Below, piece by piece: positions 1 to 7,267 of a stretch of DNA of 12,938 bases. This stretch comes from Tardiphaga sp. (GTDB lineage: Bacteria; Pseudomonadota; Alphaproteobacteria; Rhizobiales; Xanthobacteraceae). The DNA lies in assembly GCA_028290765.1 (NCBI GenBank), contig JAQGJF010000785.1:1-12938 (forward strand). Reading direction: 5' to 3'. Made by a program: the position numbers and the translations under genes. The first letter of the stretch is position 1. The number at the start of each line of letters is the position of its first letter. The notes beneath the pieces are model-generated. The model did not search any database and was not told the origin of the DNA. It saw nothing but the letters and a program-made list of their open reading frames with translations.

Positions 1-876
1 GCGCGACGGCTCGAACAGGTCGAACGGCTTGGTCGACGGCGCGAACAGCAGCACCGCGTAGGAATATCGCCCCTCGGCACGGTAGTGCAGCGTCATCGCC
101 GGGTCGTCGAACGCGCCCGCGATCGACTTGTAGGCCTGGGCGTAATCTTCCGGCTTGAGGTCGGCCTTCGAGCGCTGCCACAAGGCGCTGGCCGAATTGA
201 TCTGGCGCGGCTCGCCTTCTTCCGGAACGAGCTCGATCGGGAACTGGATATTGTCGGAATAGGCGCCGACGATGCGCTCGATCTCGTAGGTTTCCAGATA
301 TTTGGCCGCATCCGGCTTCAAATGCAGCACGATTTCGGTGCCGTGGCCGATGCGCCCGACCTCTTCTTCGCTGGCCGGGGCAATCTCAAAACCGGCGCCG
401 CCCGACGACGACCACACAAAGGCCTCGCCGGTGCCGGCGCGGCGGCTGGTGACGACGATGCGCTCGGCGACCATGAAGGCCGAATAGAAACCGACGCCGA
501 ACTGGCCGATCAGGCCGGCGCCGTCCTTGGCTTCGTTCAGCCGGGACAAAAAGGATTTGGTGCCGGAGCGGGCAATGGTGCCGAGATTGTCGATCAGTTC
601 CTGGCGGTCCATGCCGATGCCGCTGTCGATCACCGACAGGATGTTGGCTGCTTTGCCGGGCACGATCCGGATTTTGGGCGGCGCGCCATTCGTGATCAGG
701 TCGGGATTCGCGATCGCCACGTAGCGCAGCTTGTCGCAGGCGTCGGACGCGTTCGAAATCAACTCGCGCAGGAAAATGTCGGTTTCGGAATAGACCGAAT
801 GCACCATCAAATGCAGGAGTTCGGCAACCTCGGCCTGGAACGGCTGGGAGACGGTAGCGGTGTCAATCGTGGTCAT
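1..876 (-). CDS. htpG: Chaperone protein HtpG (Hsp90), N-terminal 292 residues; gene continues beyond the left edge
   Basis: Cytosolic Hsp90-family ATP-dependent chaperone. Reading the complement from the ATG at 874-876 gives an open frame of 292 codons with no stop up to base 1, so the middle and C-terminal dimerisation domains lie outside the window (the family is about 620-630 residues). All GHKL/Bergerat ATPase motifs of the N-domain are visible: the helix with [11 protein letters not shown] at 36-46 (catalytic Glu38, Mg-ligand Asn42), VIDSGIGM at 82-89 (Asp84 contacts adenine), and the lid motif [12 protein letters not shown] at 121-132. The start of the middle domain follows. A second ATG at 887-889 is out of frame, so 876 is the natural start even though its Shine-Dalgarno sequence is weak. 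It is divergent from the chemoreceptor-like gene. A possible heat-shock promoter lies just upstream. No frameshift was seen. Confidence 0.97.
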   Translation of the reverse strand, partial: MTTIDTATVSQPFQAEVAELLHLMVHSVYSETDIFLRELISNASDACDKLRYVAIANPDLITNGAPPKIRIVPGKAANILSVIDSGIGMDRQELIDNLGTIARSGTKSFLSRLNEAKDGAGLIGQFGVGFYSAFMVAERIVVTSRRAGTGEAFVWSSSGGAGFEIAPASEEEVGRIGHGTEIVLHLKPDAAKYLETYEIERIVGAYSDNIQFPIELVPEEGEPRQINSASALWQRSKADLKPEDYAQAYKSIAGAFDDPAMTLHYRAEGRYSYAVLLFAPSTKPFDLFEPSR

Positions 877-1189
877 GGATCTCGCTCATGGTTTTGGCGG
901 CAGATAGATAGTGCGACGTCCCGTCCGATCGCAAGATGGCCGGCGGGGCGACAAAAGATGCCGGCTGCGGTGCCGCCATCCCCTCACATCCAGGCGGGGG
1001 CGCCCGGTTCCCGCCCAAGAACTAAGCATTTGCAAGAAATAGAAGCAACTCCAGCGAGTTAAATGGTAAAGGGAACCCTTCGGAGTTTAGGCACTGTTAA
1101 TCCAAATCCGTCAAATATTACCCTCGGCAATTCAGTCGTCTCGCGTTCATTGCATTTCTTAAATTGATAGCGCTGAGGGAATTCGGTCG
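877..1189. other. Intergenic region between divergent htpG and the chemoreceptor-like gene
   Basis: 313 bases with no credible gene. The half next to htpG is GC-rich and holds the possible heat-shock promoter. The half next to the rightward gene (about 1020-1180) is clearly more AT-rich, as expected for a promoter. It contains the small inverted repeat AAGGG-AA-CCCTT (1069-1080). It also contains GGAAC (1072-1076) followed 18 nt later by TGTT (1095-1098), which loosely resembles the EcfG general-stress promoter (GGAAC, 16-17 nt, CGTT). Neither is strong enough to call as a site. An apparent rightward reading frame crossing 85-1062 is the shadow of htpG. Confidence 0.6.
901..935 (-). promoter_or_regulatory. 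Possible heat-shock (RpoH-type) promoter of htpG
   Basis: On the minus strand CTTGCG (930-935) is followed after 18 nt by CTATCT (906-911), inside CTATCTATCTG. Alphaproteobacterial RpoH promoters typically carry a CTTG -35 element and a C-T-A-T-rich -10. This placement would give a leader of roughly 20-30 nt before the htpG start at 876. The CTTG core fits; the rest of the -35 and the long spacer are imperfect. No CIRCE inverted repeat was seen. This is an inference from position and partial consensus. Confidence 0.33.
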
Positions 1190-2281
1190 ATGGGTGCGAG
1201 CGGGAATCTGGCCAGATCGGCTGCCTTTGAGGCGGCGGCTTCCGCTGAGACCGAGGACGCGTCCGACATTTCCGCGCTGATCGCGCGGCTGACCGCCGAG
1301 GTCAACCAGATCGCCTGCGAGAAGACCAAGTCGATCCAGCACATTACCAACCAGATGAAGATGCTGGCGCTGAATGCGCTGATCGAGAGTTCGCGCGCCG
1401 GCGCGCAAGGCGCCGGTTTCGCGGTGGTGGCGCAGGAAGTCCGCGCGGTCGGCCAGCAGGTCGAGACCATCGCCCGGGAGCTGGAGACCCAGCTCACCAA
1501 GCGGACCGGCAATCTGATGGAATCGATCGAGCAGATGACCGAACGGGCGCGGGGCGAGCGCATGGTCGACCTGTCGCTGAATGCCATCGAACTGATCGAC
1601 CGTAATCTTTACGAGCGGACCTGCGACGTGCGCTGGTGGGCCACCGACTCCGCCGCGGTCGACTGCGCCGCCAAGCCGGACGCCGCCGCCGTTTCCCATG
1701 TGTCGGAGCGGCTTGCGGTGATTCTCGGCGCCTACACCGTCTATCTCGATCTGTGGCTGTGCGATCTCGACGGTAACGTGCTGGCGAACGGACGAGCGGA
1801 CAAGTTCAACGTCAAGGGCCACAACGTCGCCGGCACCAAGTGGTTTCGCGACGCCCGTGGCCTGCGCTCGGGCGACGACTATGTCGCCGGCGACGTCGAG
1901 CGCCAGCCGCTGCTCGGCGAAGCCCAGGTTGCGACCTATTGCGCCAGCGTGCGCGCCGACGGCAAGGCCAACGGCAAGCCGCTCGGCGTATTGGCGATTC
2001 ATTTCGACTGGGAGAGCCAGGCCCGCGCCATCGTGCAGGGCGTGCGGGTCGGCGCCGCCGATCGCGCCCGCGTGCTGCTGGTGGATTCGAGTCTCCGGGT
2101 GATCGCCGCCTCCGACGGCCAGGGCCTGCTCAGCGAGCGCGTCTCGCTGAAGCTGGATGGCCAGCGCAGCGGCTTTTATCACGACCGCGCCGGCACGCTG
2201 GTGGCGTTCCACGCCACCCCCGGCTACGAGACCTACAAGGGTCTCGGCTGGTACGGCGTGATATTGTGCGCGGCGGCGTAG
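1190..2281 (+). CDS. Soluble methyl-accepting chemotaxis-like protein with N-terminal signalling hairpin and C-terminal Cache-type sensor
   Basis: 363 residues with no signal peptide or membrane segment, so probably cytoplasmic. Residues about 28-125 form a shortened chemoreceptor hairpin. The conserved tip at 58-85 (LALNALIES then RAGAQGAGFAVVAQEVR) is the region that contacts CheA and CheW in known receptors. Residues about 140-355 look like a Cache/PAS-like sensor: YLDLWLCDLDGNVLANG at 185-201, WFRDARG at 218-224, SGDDYVAGDVERQPLLGEA at 227-245, then GKPLGVLAIHFDW at 262-274. The usual order is sensor first and membrane-anchored, so this is inverted. The start ATG is preceded by GAGGGA (1175-1180) with a 9-nt spacer. 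The gene is monocistronic and converges on the ModA-like gene with only 9 nt between. The ligand is unknown. A signalling partner for a chemosensory array or a related pathway is an inference; no che genes are in the window. Confidence 0.85.
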   Translation: MGASGNLARSAAFEAAASAETEDASDISALIARLTAEVNQIACEKTKSIQHITNQMKMLALNALIESSRAGAQGAGFAVVAQEVRAVGQQVETIARELETQLTKRTGNLMESIEQMTERARGERMVDLSLNAIELIDRNLYERTCDVRWWATDSAAVDCAAKPDAAAVSHVSERLAVILGAYTVYLDLWLCDLDGNVLANGRADKFNVKGHNVAGTKWFRDARGLRSGDDYVAGDVERQPLLGEAQVATYCASVRADGKANGKPLGVLAIHFDWESQARAIVQGVRVGAADRARVLLVDSSLRVIAASDGQGLLSERVSLKLDGQRSGFYHDRAGTLVAFHATPGYETYKGLGWYGVILCAAA

Positions 2282-2290
2282 GCAGGCCCG

Positions 2291-3001
2291 CTAAGACGGC
2301 CTGATCGCGAGGAACCCGGCTTTTTCGCGCAAGGCCGCGCTGTTCGCCGCCGTCAGCAGCGCGATAAGATTTTTCGCCTGTATGGGCTGGCTCGATCGAG
2401 ACGCGACGCCGGCGGTGTAGACCGTCGCGAGTTCGTACCCTTTCGGCAACGCGTCGCACAGCGTGACCCCCGGCGTATTAAGGATCTCGGTCGACTGGGT
2501 GCAGCCGATGGCGACGGCTGCGCCGGACTCCGCCAGATGACGCATGGCAGTGGCGCCGTTGGGAAAGATTCTCAGCCGTCCGGCGACCTCGGCGGCAATG
2601 CCAAGGCGATCCAGAACGCCTGCGACATGGATGCCCGCGGTCGAGGCCTTGGTGTCAGGAACAAAGATCTCATCTGCAGCCAGCATCGCCTGGCGAAGCG
2701 AGCCGGCGTCGGGCGTTGCGACGCGGGAATCCGCGGCACGAACCGCGATCGCGGTCTCGACGAGGCCGAGGTCGGCAACCGACTCGCCGACGAGAAAGCC
2801 CTTGCGGACCAGATCCGCGACGATCGCTCGGGTTAGCACGACAAGATCCGCAGGCTCTCCAGCTTCCAGTTTCGCCGCCATCGCTCCGACCGCGCTGAAC
2901 TCTCCCTCGATGTCCAGCCCGGTCTGGTTCTTGAATTGCGCGGTCAGGCTGGCGACCAGCCCATGGGCGGCCCCGCCGCTCAGCATTCGCAACGTCGTCA
3001 T
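2291..3001 (-). CDS. ModA-like substrate-binding (type 2 periplasmic-binding fold) protein without signal peptide
   Basis: 236 residues resembling molybdate-type/anion-binding proteins. The first strand and helix are MLSGGAAHGLVASLTAQF (6-23), followed by FSAVGAMAAKLEAGEPADLVVL (about 35-56), the pattern ModA proteins use for the first half of the binding cleft. The later FVPDTKASTAGIHVAGVLDRLGI corresponds to the ModA D-x-x-x-A-x-x-G region. Typical ModA proteins are about 250 residues including an export signal; this one begins directly with the first strand. No upstream in-frame extension offers a signal: the ATG at 3001 has GGAAGG (3008-3013) at 6-nt spacing, and the upstream tctC stop lies 60 nt away. 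It is the second gene of a leftward unit after tctC. Either it works in the cytoplasm as a sensor or scavenger, or it is a degenerate transport component. The ligand cannot be read from sequence, and no ModB/ModC genes are present. Confidence 0.75.
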   Translation of the reverse strand: MTTLRMLSGGAAHGLVASLTAQFKNQTGLDIEGEFSAVGAMAAKLEAGEPADLVVLTRAIVADLVRKGFLVGESVADLGLVETAIAVRAADSRVATPDAGSLRQAMLAADEIFVPDTKASTAGIHVAGVLDRLGIAAEVAGRLRIFPNGATAMRHLAESGAAVAIGCTQSTEILNTPGVTLCDALPKGYELATVYTAGVASRSSQPIQAKNLIALLTAANSAALREKAGFLAIRPS

Positions 3002-3061
3002 AACCAGCCTTCCATTGTCGCGGCGGAGCGCACGATGGCTCGCGCGCCCGACCGCCGCGCC

Positions 3062-4024
3062 TTACTGTGCCTTCTCGTTGATCTTCTTGACGACGGCGGC
3101 CCATTTAACGATGTCGCCGCGCAGATAGGCGTCGAACTCCGCCGTGCTCATCGACATCGGAACCGCGCCCTGCTTGGCCCAGAGGCCGACGATCTCCGGC
3201 CGCTTGACCGCATCGTTGATCGCGGCGTTCAGCTTCTCGAGAATGGGTTTCGGGGTTCCGGCCGGCGCCATGAAACCGAGCCAGATCGTGGCATCATAGC
3301 CGGCAACGCCGGCCTCGATCGCAGTCGGCACGTCGGGCAGCACGGCCGAACGCGTCGGGCCCGTGGTGGCCAGCGCCCGCACCTGCCCGGCGCCGATATT
3401 GGGCGCCATGGTCGTCACCGCGTCGATCATCATCTGGACCTGGCCGCCGAGCACGCCATTGCGGGCCTCGCCGCTGTTGCGATAGGGCACGTGGACGACG
3501 TCGATGCCCGCCATGCTTTTGAACAGTTCGCCGGCCATGTGATACGGCGTGCCCTGCCCGGACGAAGCATAGTTCAACTGGCCCGGCTGCGATTTGGCGA
3601 GCGCGATGAACTCCTGCAGCGTCTTGGCCTTCACCTCGGGATTGACGACGATGACCAGATCCGAGGTGTTGGCCGGCGCCACCGGCGCCAGATCGCGCAT
3701 CAGCTCATAATTCCGCTGCGGAATCAGCGATTCATTGGCGGTCTGGGTGTTGGACATCATCAGCAGCGTATAGCCGTCCGGTGCCGCCCGCGCGACTTCG
3801 ACGGTGCCGATCACGGCGCCAGCGCCCGGGCGGTTTTCCACCACGAAAGGCTGCTTGAGGGTTTCCTGCAGGACATTCCCGATCAGGCGCGCGGTCACGT
3901 CCGCCGGACCGCCCGCGCCAAACGGCACGATGATCTTGACGATCCGGGTGGGATATTCCTGCGCGACGCCTTCGGTGGACAACAGCGGCAGCGCCAACAG
4001 CAGCGCAAGCAGTCCGGATTTCAT
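3062..4024 (-). CDS. Tripartite tricarboxylate transporter receptor, TctC/Bug family (first copy)
   Basis: 320-residue periplasmic solute receptor of the TctC/Bug family, whose members bind carboxylates and sometimes nicotinate- or amino-acid-like ligands. A signal peptide is visible: Lys2, a leucine-rich core at 5-15 and a GVA|Q cleavage site after about residue 21. The mature protein opens with EYPTRIVKIIVPFGAGGPAD, followed by TARLI and VVENRPGAG. That is the family signature of the first binding-loop strand and the V-x-N-R-x-G-A motif. Later landmarks are GTPYHMAGELF, HVPYRNSG and the C-terminal GFMAPAGTP. GGGGGG (4031-4036) sits 6 nt before the ATG. Membrane partners TctA/TctB are not in the window, which is common for the expanded orphan Bug receptors of this group. 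The ModA-like gene follows after 60 nt in the same direction, probably as one transcript. The ligand is unknown. Confidence 0.93.
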   Translation of the reverse strand: MKSGLLALLLALPLLSTEGVAQEYPTRIVKIIVPFGAGGPADVTARLIGNVLQETLKQPFVVENRPGAGAVIGTVEVARAAPDGYTLLMMSNTQTANESLIPQRNYELMRDLAPVAPANTSDLVIVVNPEVKAKTLQEFIALAKSQPGQLNYASSGQGTPYHMAGELFKSMAGIDVVHVPYRNSGEARNGVLGGQVQMMIDAVTTMAPNIGAGQVRALATTGPTRSAVLPDVPTAIEAGVAGYDATIWLGFMAPAGTPKPILEKLNAAINDAVKRPEIVGLWAKQGAVPMSMSTAEFDAYLRGDIVKWAAVVKKINEKAQ

Positions 4025-4291
4025 AGAGATCCCCCCGTTTATTTCATTTTCGGCAGCGGGTTTTCCATCCTGGCCACGGCGACAGTCAAGCCGGCTGGAG
4101 GCATGGATGCCCTGATTGCGAGCCTATCGTCTAACAAGAACCCCGGACACCGCAAAATCGTCCCGAAACGAAGCGCTTTTCGAGGTTCGAATAGGCGCCG
4201 CTGTCGAATCAGGAATACAATGCCGGCCGTGTCGGCTGGCTGCGCATTCAAATCTCCCCCGAACGGGCTTTATTGGAACGACTGAGTTAAC

Positions 4292-6169
4292 ATGCCCATT
4301 CCCGCCACCGCAGCCCGCGCGCCTGTGTCCAACATCGCCCCCGACGCTCTCTCCCTGCTGAACTCGGTGTTCGGCCTGCCCGCCTTTCGCGGTGCGCAGG
4401 AGCAGATCGTCGGTCACGTCACCGGCGGCGGCAATTGCCTGGTGCTGATGCCGACCGGCGGCGGCAAGTCGCTGTGCTACCAATTGCCGTCACTGCTGCG
4501 CGAGGGCTGCGGCATCGTGGTCTCGCCGCTGATCGCGCTGATGCGGGACCAGGTCGCGGCACTGCTGGATGCCGGGGTGAAGGCTGCGGTGCTGAACTCG
4601 ACGCTGTCCTGGGAAGAAGCCTCCACGGTCGAGCAACGGCTGCTCGCCGGCGACCTCGACGTGCTCTACGTCGCTCCGGAACGGCTGTTGACGCCGCGCT
4701 GCATGGCCCTGCTCGGCCGCGCCCGGCTGGCGCTGTTCGCGATCGACGAGGCGCATTGCGTCTCGCAATGGGGGCACGACTTCCGGCCGGAATATATCGG
4801 GCTGTCGGTGCTGGCCGAACGCTTTCCCGACGTGCCACGCATCGCGCTCACCGCGACCGCCGACGATCTCACCCGCAAGGAAATTGTCGACCGCCTCGGC
4901 CTTGCCGGCGCGCCGAGTTTCGTCGCCAGCTTCGATCGTCCCAATATCCGCTATGAAATCGTCGATAAGCAGAATGCGCCCTCGCAGCTTCAGGCCTTCA
5001 TCAAGGGACGCCATGCCAAGGACGCCGGAGTCGTTTATTGCCTGTCGCGCGCCAAGGTCGAGGACACCGCTGCCGCGCTGACCAAGGCCGGCATCGCGGC
5101 CCTGCCCTACCACGCCGGCCTCGACGCATCGCTGCGCGCCCGCAACCAGGACCGTTTCATCAACGAAGATGGCATCGTGATCGTTGCCACCATCGCCTTC
5201 GGCATGGGGATCGACAAACCCGACGTGCGCTTCGTGGCGCATCTCGATCTGCCGAAAAGCATCGAGGCCTATTACCAGGAAACCGGACGCGCCGGCCGCG
5301 ACGGCAAGGCCGCCAGCGCCTGGATGGCCTATGGCCTGTCGGACATCGTGCAGCAACGCCGCATGATCGACGAATCCAACGGCTCGGAAGCATTCAAGCG
5401 GGTTTCGATCGGCAAACTCGACGCACTAGTCAGCCTGTGCGAGGCCGCCGGTTGCCGGCGGTCGCGACTGCTCACTTATTTCGGCGAAAAGTCCGAAGGC
5501 GTGAAGTGCGGCAATTGCGACAACTGCCTGTCGCCACCCAAGGTCTGGGACGGCAAGATCGTCGCGCAAAAGCTGTTGTCCTGCGCCTACCGAACCGGTC
5601 AGCGGTTTGGCGCAATGCATCTGATCGATGTCCTGATGGGCCGCACCACCGAACGCGTCACGCAATTCGGACACGAGCGGCTTTCGGTGTTCGGCGTCGG
5701 CGCCGAGCTCAATCAGAAGCAATGGCGTTCCGTCATGCGTCAATTGGTGGCGCAGGGCCACCTGCAGGCGGATAGCGAGGCGTTCGGCGCCTTGAAGCTG
5801 ACGGAGACTGCGCGCGGCGTGCTGAAAGGCGAGACCGAAATTTTCCTGCGCGAGGAGACCGCCGCCGCATCGGGCGGCCGGGCCGCAAGATCGAAGCGCG
5901 GGACCGATGCCGCTGCCGCCAGGTCCGGCACCGAGGGCAGCGCGGGACAATCGCAGCTCCTCGATCGTCTGCGCGCCTGGCGTTCGGAAACCGCCCGCAA
6001 GCGCAACGTGCCGGCTTATGTCGTGCTGCACGATGCCACGCTGGAAGGGATCGCAGCTTCGCGCCCCACCACGCATGGACAGCTTCGCGGCATCTCAGGC
6101 ATCGGCGACAAGAAACTGGAGCGTTACGGCGACGAACTCATCGCTCTGGTTAGTTCATCGGGTGGCTGA
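4292..6169 (+). CDS. recQ: ATP-dependent DNA helicase RecQ
   Basis: 625-residue superfamily 2 3'-5' DNA helicase of the RecF recombination and fork-repair pathway (E. coli RecQ is about 609). Visible in order: Q-motif region around F27-Q36; Walker A MPTGGGKS at 53-60; DEAH box IDEAHCVSQWGHDFRPEY at 151-168, including the RecQ-specific aromatic-rich loop; TATA at 187-190; FDRPN at 214-218; YCLSR at 249-253; and motif VI QETGRAGRDG at 329-338 with its arginine finger. The zinc-binding cysteines are C388, C406, C409 and C412. The winged-helix RQC part spans about 420-520. After an Ala/Gly/Arg-rich linker (about 521-550), a C-terminal HRDC domain spans about 552-622 with the helix-hairpin-like ISGIGDKKLERYG. 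No key residue is missing. The ATG is preceded by a weak TTGGAACG. A possible -10 TACAAT lies at 4216-4221 without a convincing -35. Confidence 0.98.
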   Translation: MPIPATAARAPVSNIAPDALSLLNSVFGLPAFRGAQEQIVGHVTGGGNCLVLMPTGGGKSLCYQLPSLLREGCGIVVSPLIALMRDQVAALLDAGVKAAVLNSTLSWEEASTVEQRLLAGDLDVLYVAPERLLTPRCMALLGRARLALFAIDEAHCVSQWGHDFRPEYIGLSVLAERFPDVPRIALTATADDLTRKEIVDRLGLAGAPSFVASFDRPNIRYEIVDKQNAPSQLQAFIKGRHAKDAGVVYCLSRAKVEDTAAALTKAGIAALPYHAGLDASLRARNQDRFINEDGIVIVATIAFGMGIDKPDVRFVAHLDLPKSIEAYYQETGRAGRDGKAASAWMAYGLSDIVQQRRMIDESNGSEAFKRVSIGKLDALVSLCEAAGCRRSRLLTYFGEKSEGVKCGNCDNCLSPPKVWDGKIVAQKLLSCAYRTGQRFGAMHLIDVLMGRTTERVTQFGHERLSVFGVGAELNQKQWRSVMRQLVAQGHLQADSEAFGALKLTETARGVLKGETEIFLREETAAASGGRAARSKRGTDAAAARSGTEGSAGQSQLLDRLRAWRSETARKRNVPAYVVLHDATLEGIAASRPTTHGQLRGISGIGDKKLERYGDELIALVSSSGG

Positions 6170-6184
6170 GCTGCATCGCCAGGC

Positions 6185-7159
6185 ATGACGGAAAGCCTCA
6201 AAAGCATCAGCCAGTTCGTCGCGGTCTATGAGGAACGCTCGTTTACGGCCGCCGCCAAGCGGGAGGGCGCCACCCAGTCGGGCGTATCCCAGAGCATCGG
6301 CAAGCTCGAGGAGCGCCTGAGGGTTTCGCTGTTCTCCCGCGCGCGCGGGCGCATTTCGGCAACGCCGGCGGCGGATGCGTTTTACCAAAGCTGCATCGAG
6401 GTGCTGCGGGCCCACGCCCAGGCCGGCGCGACCGCATCGCGGTTTGCCGGGGGTATCGCGGGTGAAATCAGGATCGGGCTGATCCCGGTCACCACGCGCG
6501 CCGTGCTGGCGCCGGCGCTGCAGCGCTTTACGGCGCGCCACAGCAATGTGTCGGTGAGCATATCCGAAGGTTACAGCCGCATCCTCACCCAGCAGGTGCG
6601 CGCGGGTTCGTTCGACTTCGCGATCGTGCCGGCGCCGCCAAGACCGATCGCGGGCCTGAAGGTTCGGCCGTTCCTGACCAGCACGGAAACACTGGTATCC
6701 GGACTGGCAGCCTCCCGGAAGCCGTTTGCCGCCGTGCGTTTGGCGGACGAAAAGAAGTTGAAGATCGCCCTGCCCGCCGAGCCCAACATCCGCCGGCAGA
6801 TGCTGGAGAGCTATTTTGCCGCCAACAACGTGGTCCCGGAAAGTGTCATCGAACTCGACGCCATGATGGGCACGCTGGATTTTGTCGAGCACTCGGACTG
6901 GGTGACCATCCTGCCGGGCATCATGATCGCCGCCGAACTGAAGCACCCGCGTTTCGTCGTCAATCCGATCGCCGACCCGCCGCTGTCGCTCGATCTCGTC
7001 GCCATCGAACCCGCGCGCAAGGTCATGACGCCTGCGGCCCGCGCCTTCTTTGAGATTTTTTCGCAGGAAGCGACCCGTGTGAATGCCGACAGCGAACGCG
7101 CGCTTCGTCCGGTAGCCGCCAAGTCCGCCGCGAAGCGACCGCGGTCACGCCGGGCCTGA
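6185..7159 (+). CDS. LysR-family transcriptional regulator
   Basis: 324 residues. The N-terminal winged helix-turn-helix covers about 5-64 (SISQFVAVYEERSFTAAAKR, then QSGVSQSIGKLEERLRVSLFSR), the canonical LysR pattern. An effector-binding domain follows from about 95 (EIRIGLIPVTTRAVLAP) to about 295 and would bind a small coinducer, often a pathway intermediate. The C-terminus adds an unusual lysine/arginine-rich tail (about 305-324) beyond the normal family end. The gene starts only 15 nt after the recQ stop with a poor Shine-Dalgarno sequence (AGG directly before the ATG), so read-through or coupling from recQ is possible. It points the same way as the acyl-CoA catabolism genes starting 108 nt after its stop. 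LysR regulators commonly control such neighbours, so it is the likely regulator of that cluster, but this is inferred from position. The usual divergent layout is not seen. Confidence 0.94.
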   Translation: MTESLKSISQFVAVYEERSFTAAAKREGATQSGVSQSIGKLEERLRVSLFSRARGRISATPAADAFYQSCIEVLRAHAQAGATASRFAGGIAGEIRIGLIPVTTRAVLAPALQRFTARHSNVSVSISEGYSRILTQQVRAGSFDFAIVPAPPRPIAGLKVRPFLTSTETLVSGLAASRKPFAAVRLADEKKLKIALPAEPNIRRQMLESYFAANNVVPESVIELDAMMGTLDFVEHSDWVTILPGIMIAAELKHPRFVVNPIADPPLSLDLVAIEPARKVMTPAARAFFEIFSQEATRVNADSERALRPVAAKSAAKRPRSRRA

Positions 7160-7160
7160 G

Positions 7161-7183
7161 GCCGCGCGCATCATTAGCGCGGC
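7161..7183 (+). terminator. Short perfect inverted repeat after the LysR gene (possible weak terminator)
   Basis: GCCGCGC (7161-7167) and GCGCGGC (7177-7183) can form a 7-bp GC-only stem with a 9-nt loop, starting two bases after the LysR stop codon. No T-run follows, so it is not a standard intrinsic terminator. It could attenuate or stabilise the transcript between the regulator and the catabolic genes. Confidence 0.3.
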
Positions 7184-7226
7184 GAATGAACGCCATTACA
7201 TTTACCTGTCTTTTCCTGCTCCGGCG

Positions 7227-7241
7227 ATTGCGCTAGCTAAT
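7227..7241 (+). promoter_or_regulatory. Possible LysR-type operator (T-N11-A box) upstream of the lyase gene
   Basis: ATT (7227-7229), nine bases, then AAT (7239-7241) forms an interrupted dyad with T-N11-A spacing, the general shape of LysR-family sites. A perfect GCTAGC palindrome (7232-7237) lies inside it. The site is about 26 nt before the preferred start of the CitE-like gene, in the only larger gap downstream of the regulator gene. Short boxes of this kind occur by chance, so confidence is low. Confidence 0.25.
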
Positions 7242-7267
7242 CGGCATCAATGTCGAGGGTCGATCCC

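Noticed and set aside
85..1062. Rightward open frame of 325 codons across the left end
   Set aside because: It lies antisense to htpG, whose Hsp90 motifs are unmistakable. The translation is Arg/Gly/Ala/Asp-rich without any recognisable domain, typical of a shadow in GC-biased DNA.
1118..2212. Leftward open frame of 364 codons covering nearly all of the chemoreceptor-like gene
   Set aside because: Its translation has no domain pattern and resembles antisense low-complexity sequence, while the plus strand has a clear chemoreceptor tip, Cache motifs and a good ribosome site.
2282..2290. Shared terminator between the convergent chemoreceptor-like and ModA-like genes
   Set aside because: The gap is only 9 nt, and no clear hairpin with a T-run is visible around it.
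4039..4251. Leftward 70-codon frame in the gap between the first tctC gene and recQ
   Set aside because: It has no recognisable motif or good ribosome site and lies in a gap that must hold the two divergent promoters. A small gene cannot be fully excluded but is not supported.
2936..4285. Rightward open frame of 449 codons over the first tctC gene
   Set aside because: The translation is His/Arg/Asp/Gln-rich with no recognisable domain. The opposite strand encodes a complete TctC protein with signal peptide and family motifs.
4490..5356. Leftward open frame of 288 codons inside recQ
   Set aside because: It is antisense to helicase motifs of recQ and has no domain signature or ribosome site of note.
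6155..6946. Leftward open frame of 263 codons over the LysR gene
   Set aside because: It is the shadow of a well-supported LysR regulator; the composition is typical antisense sequence.
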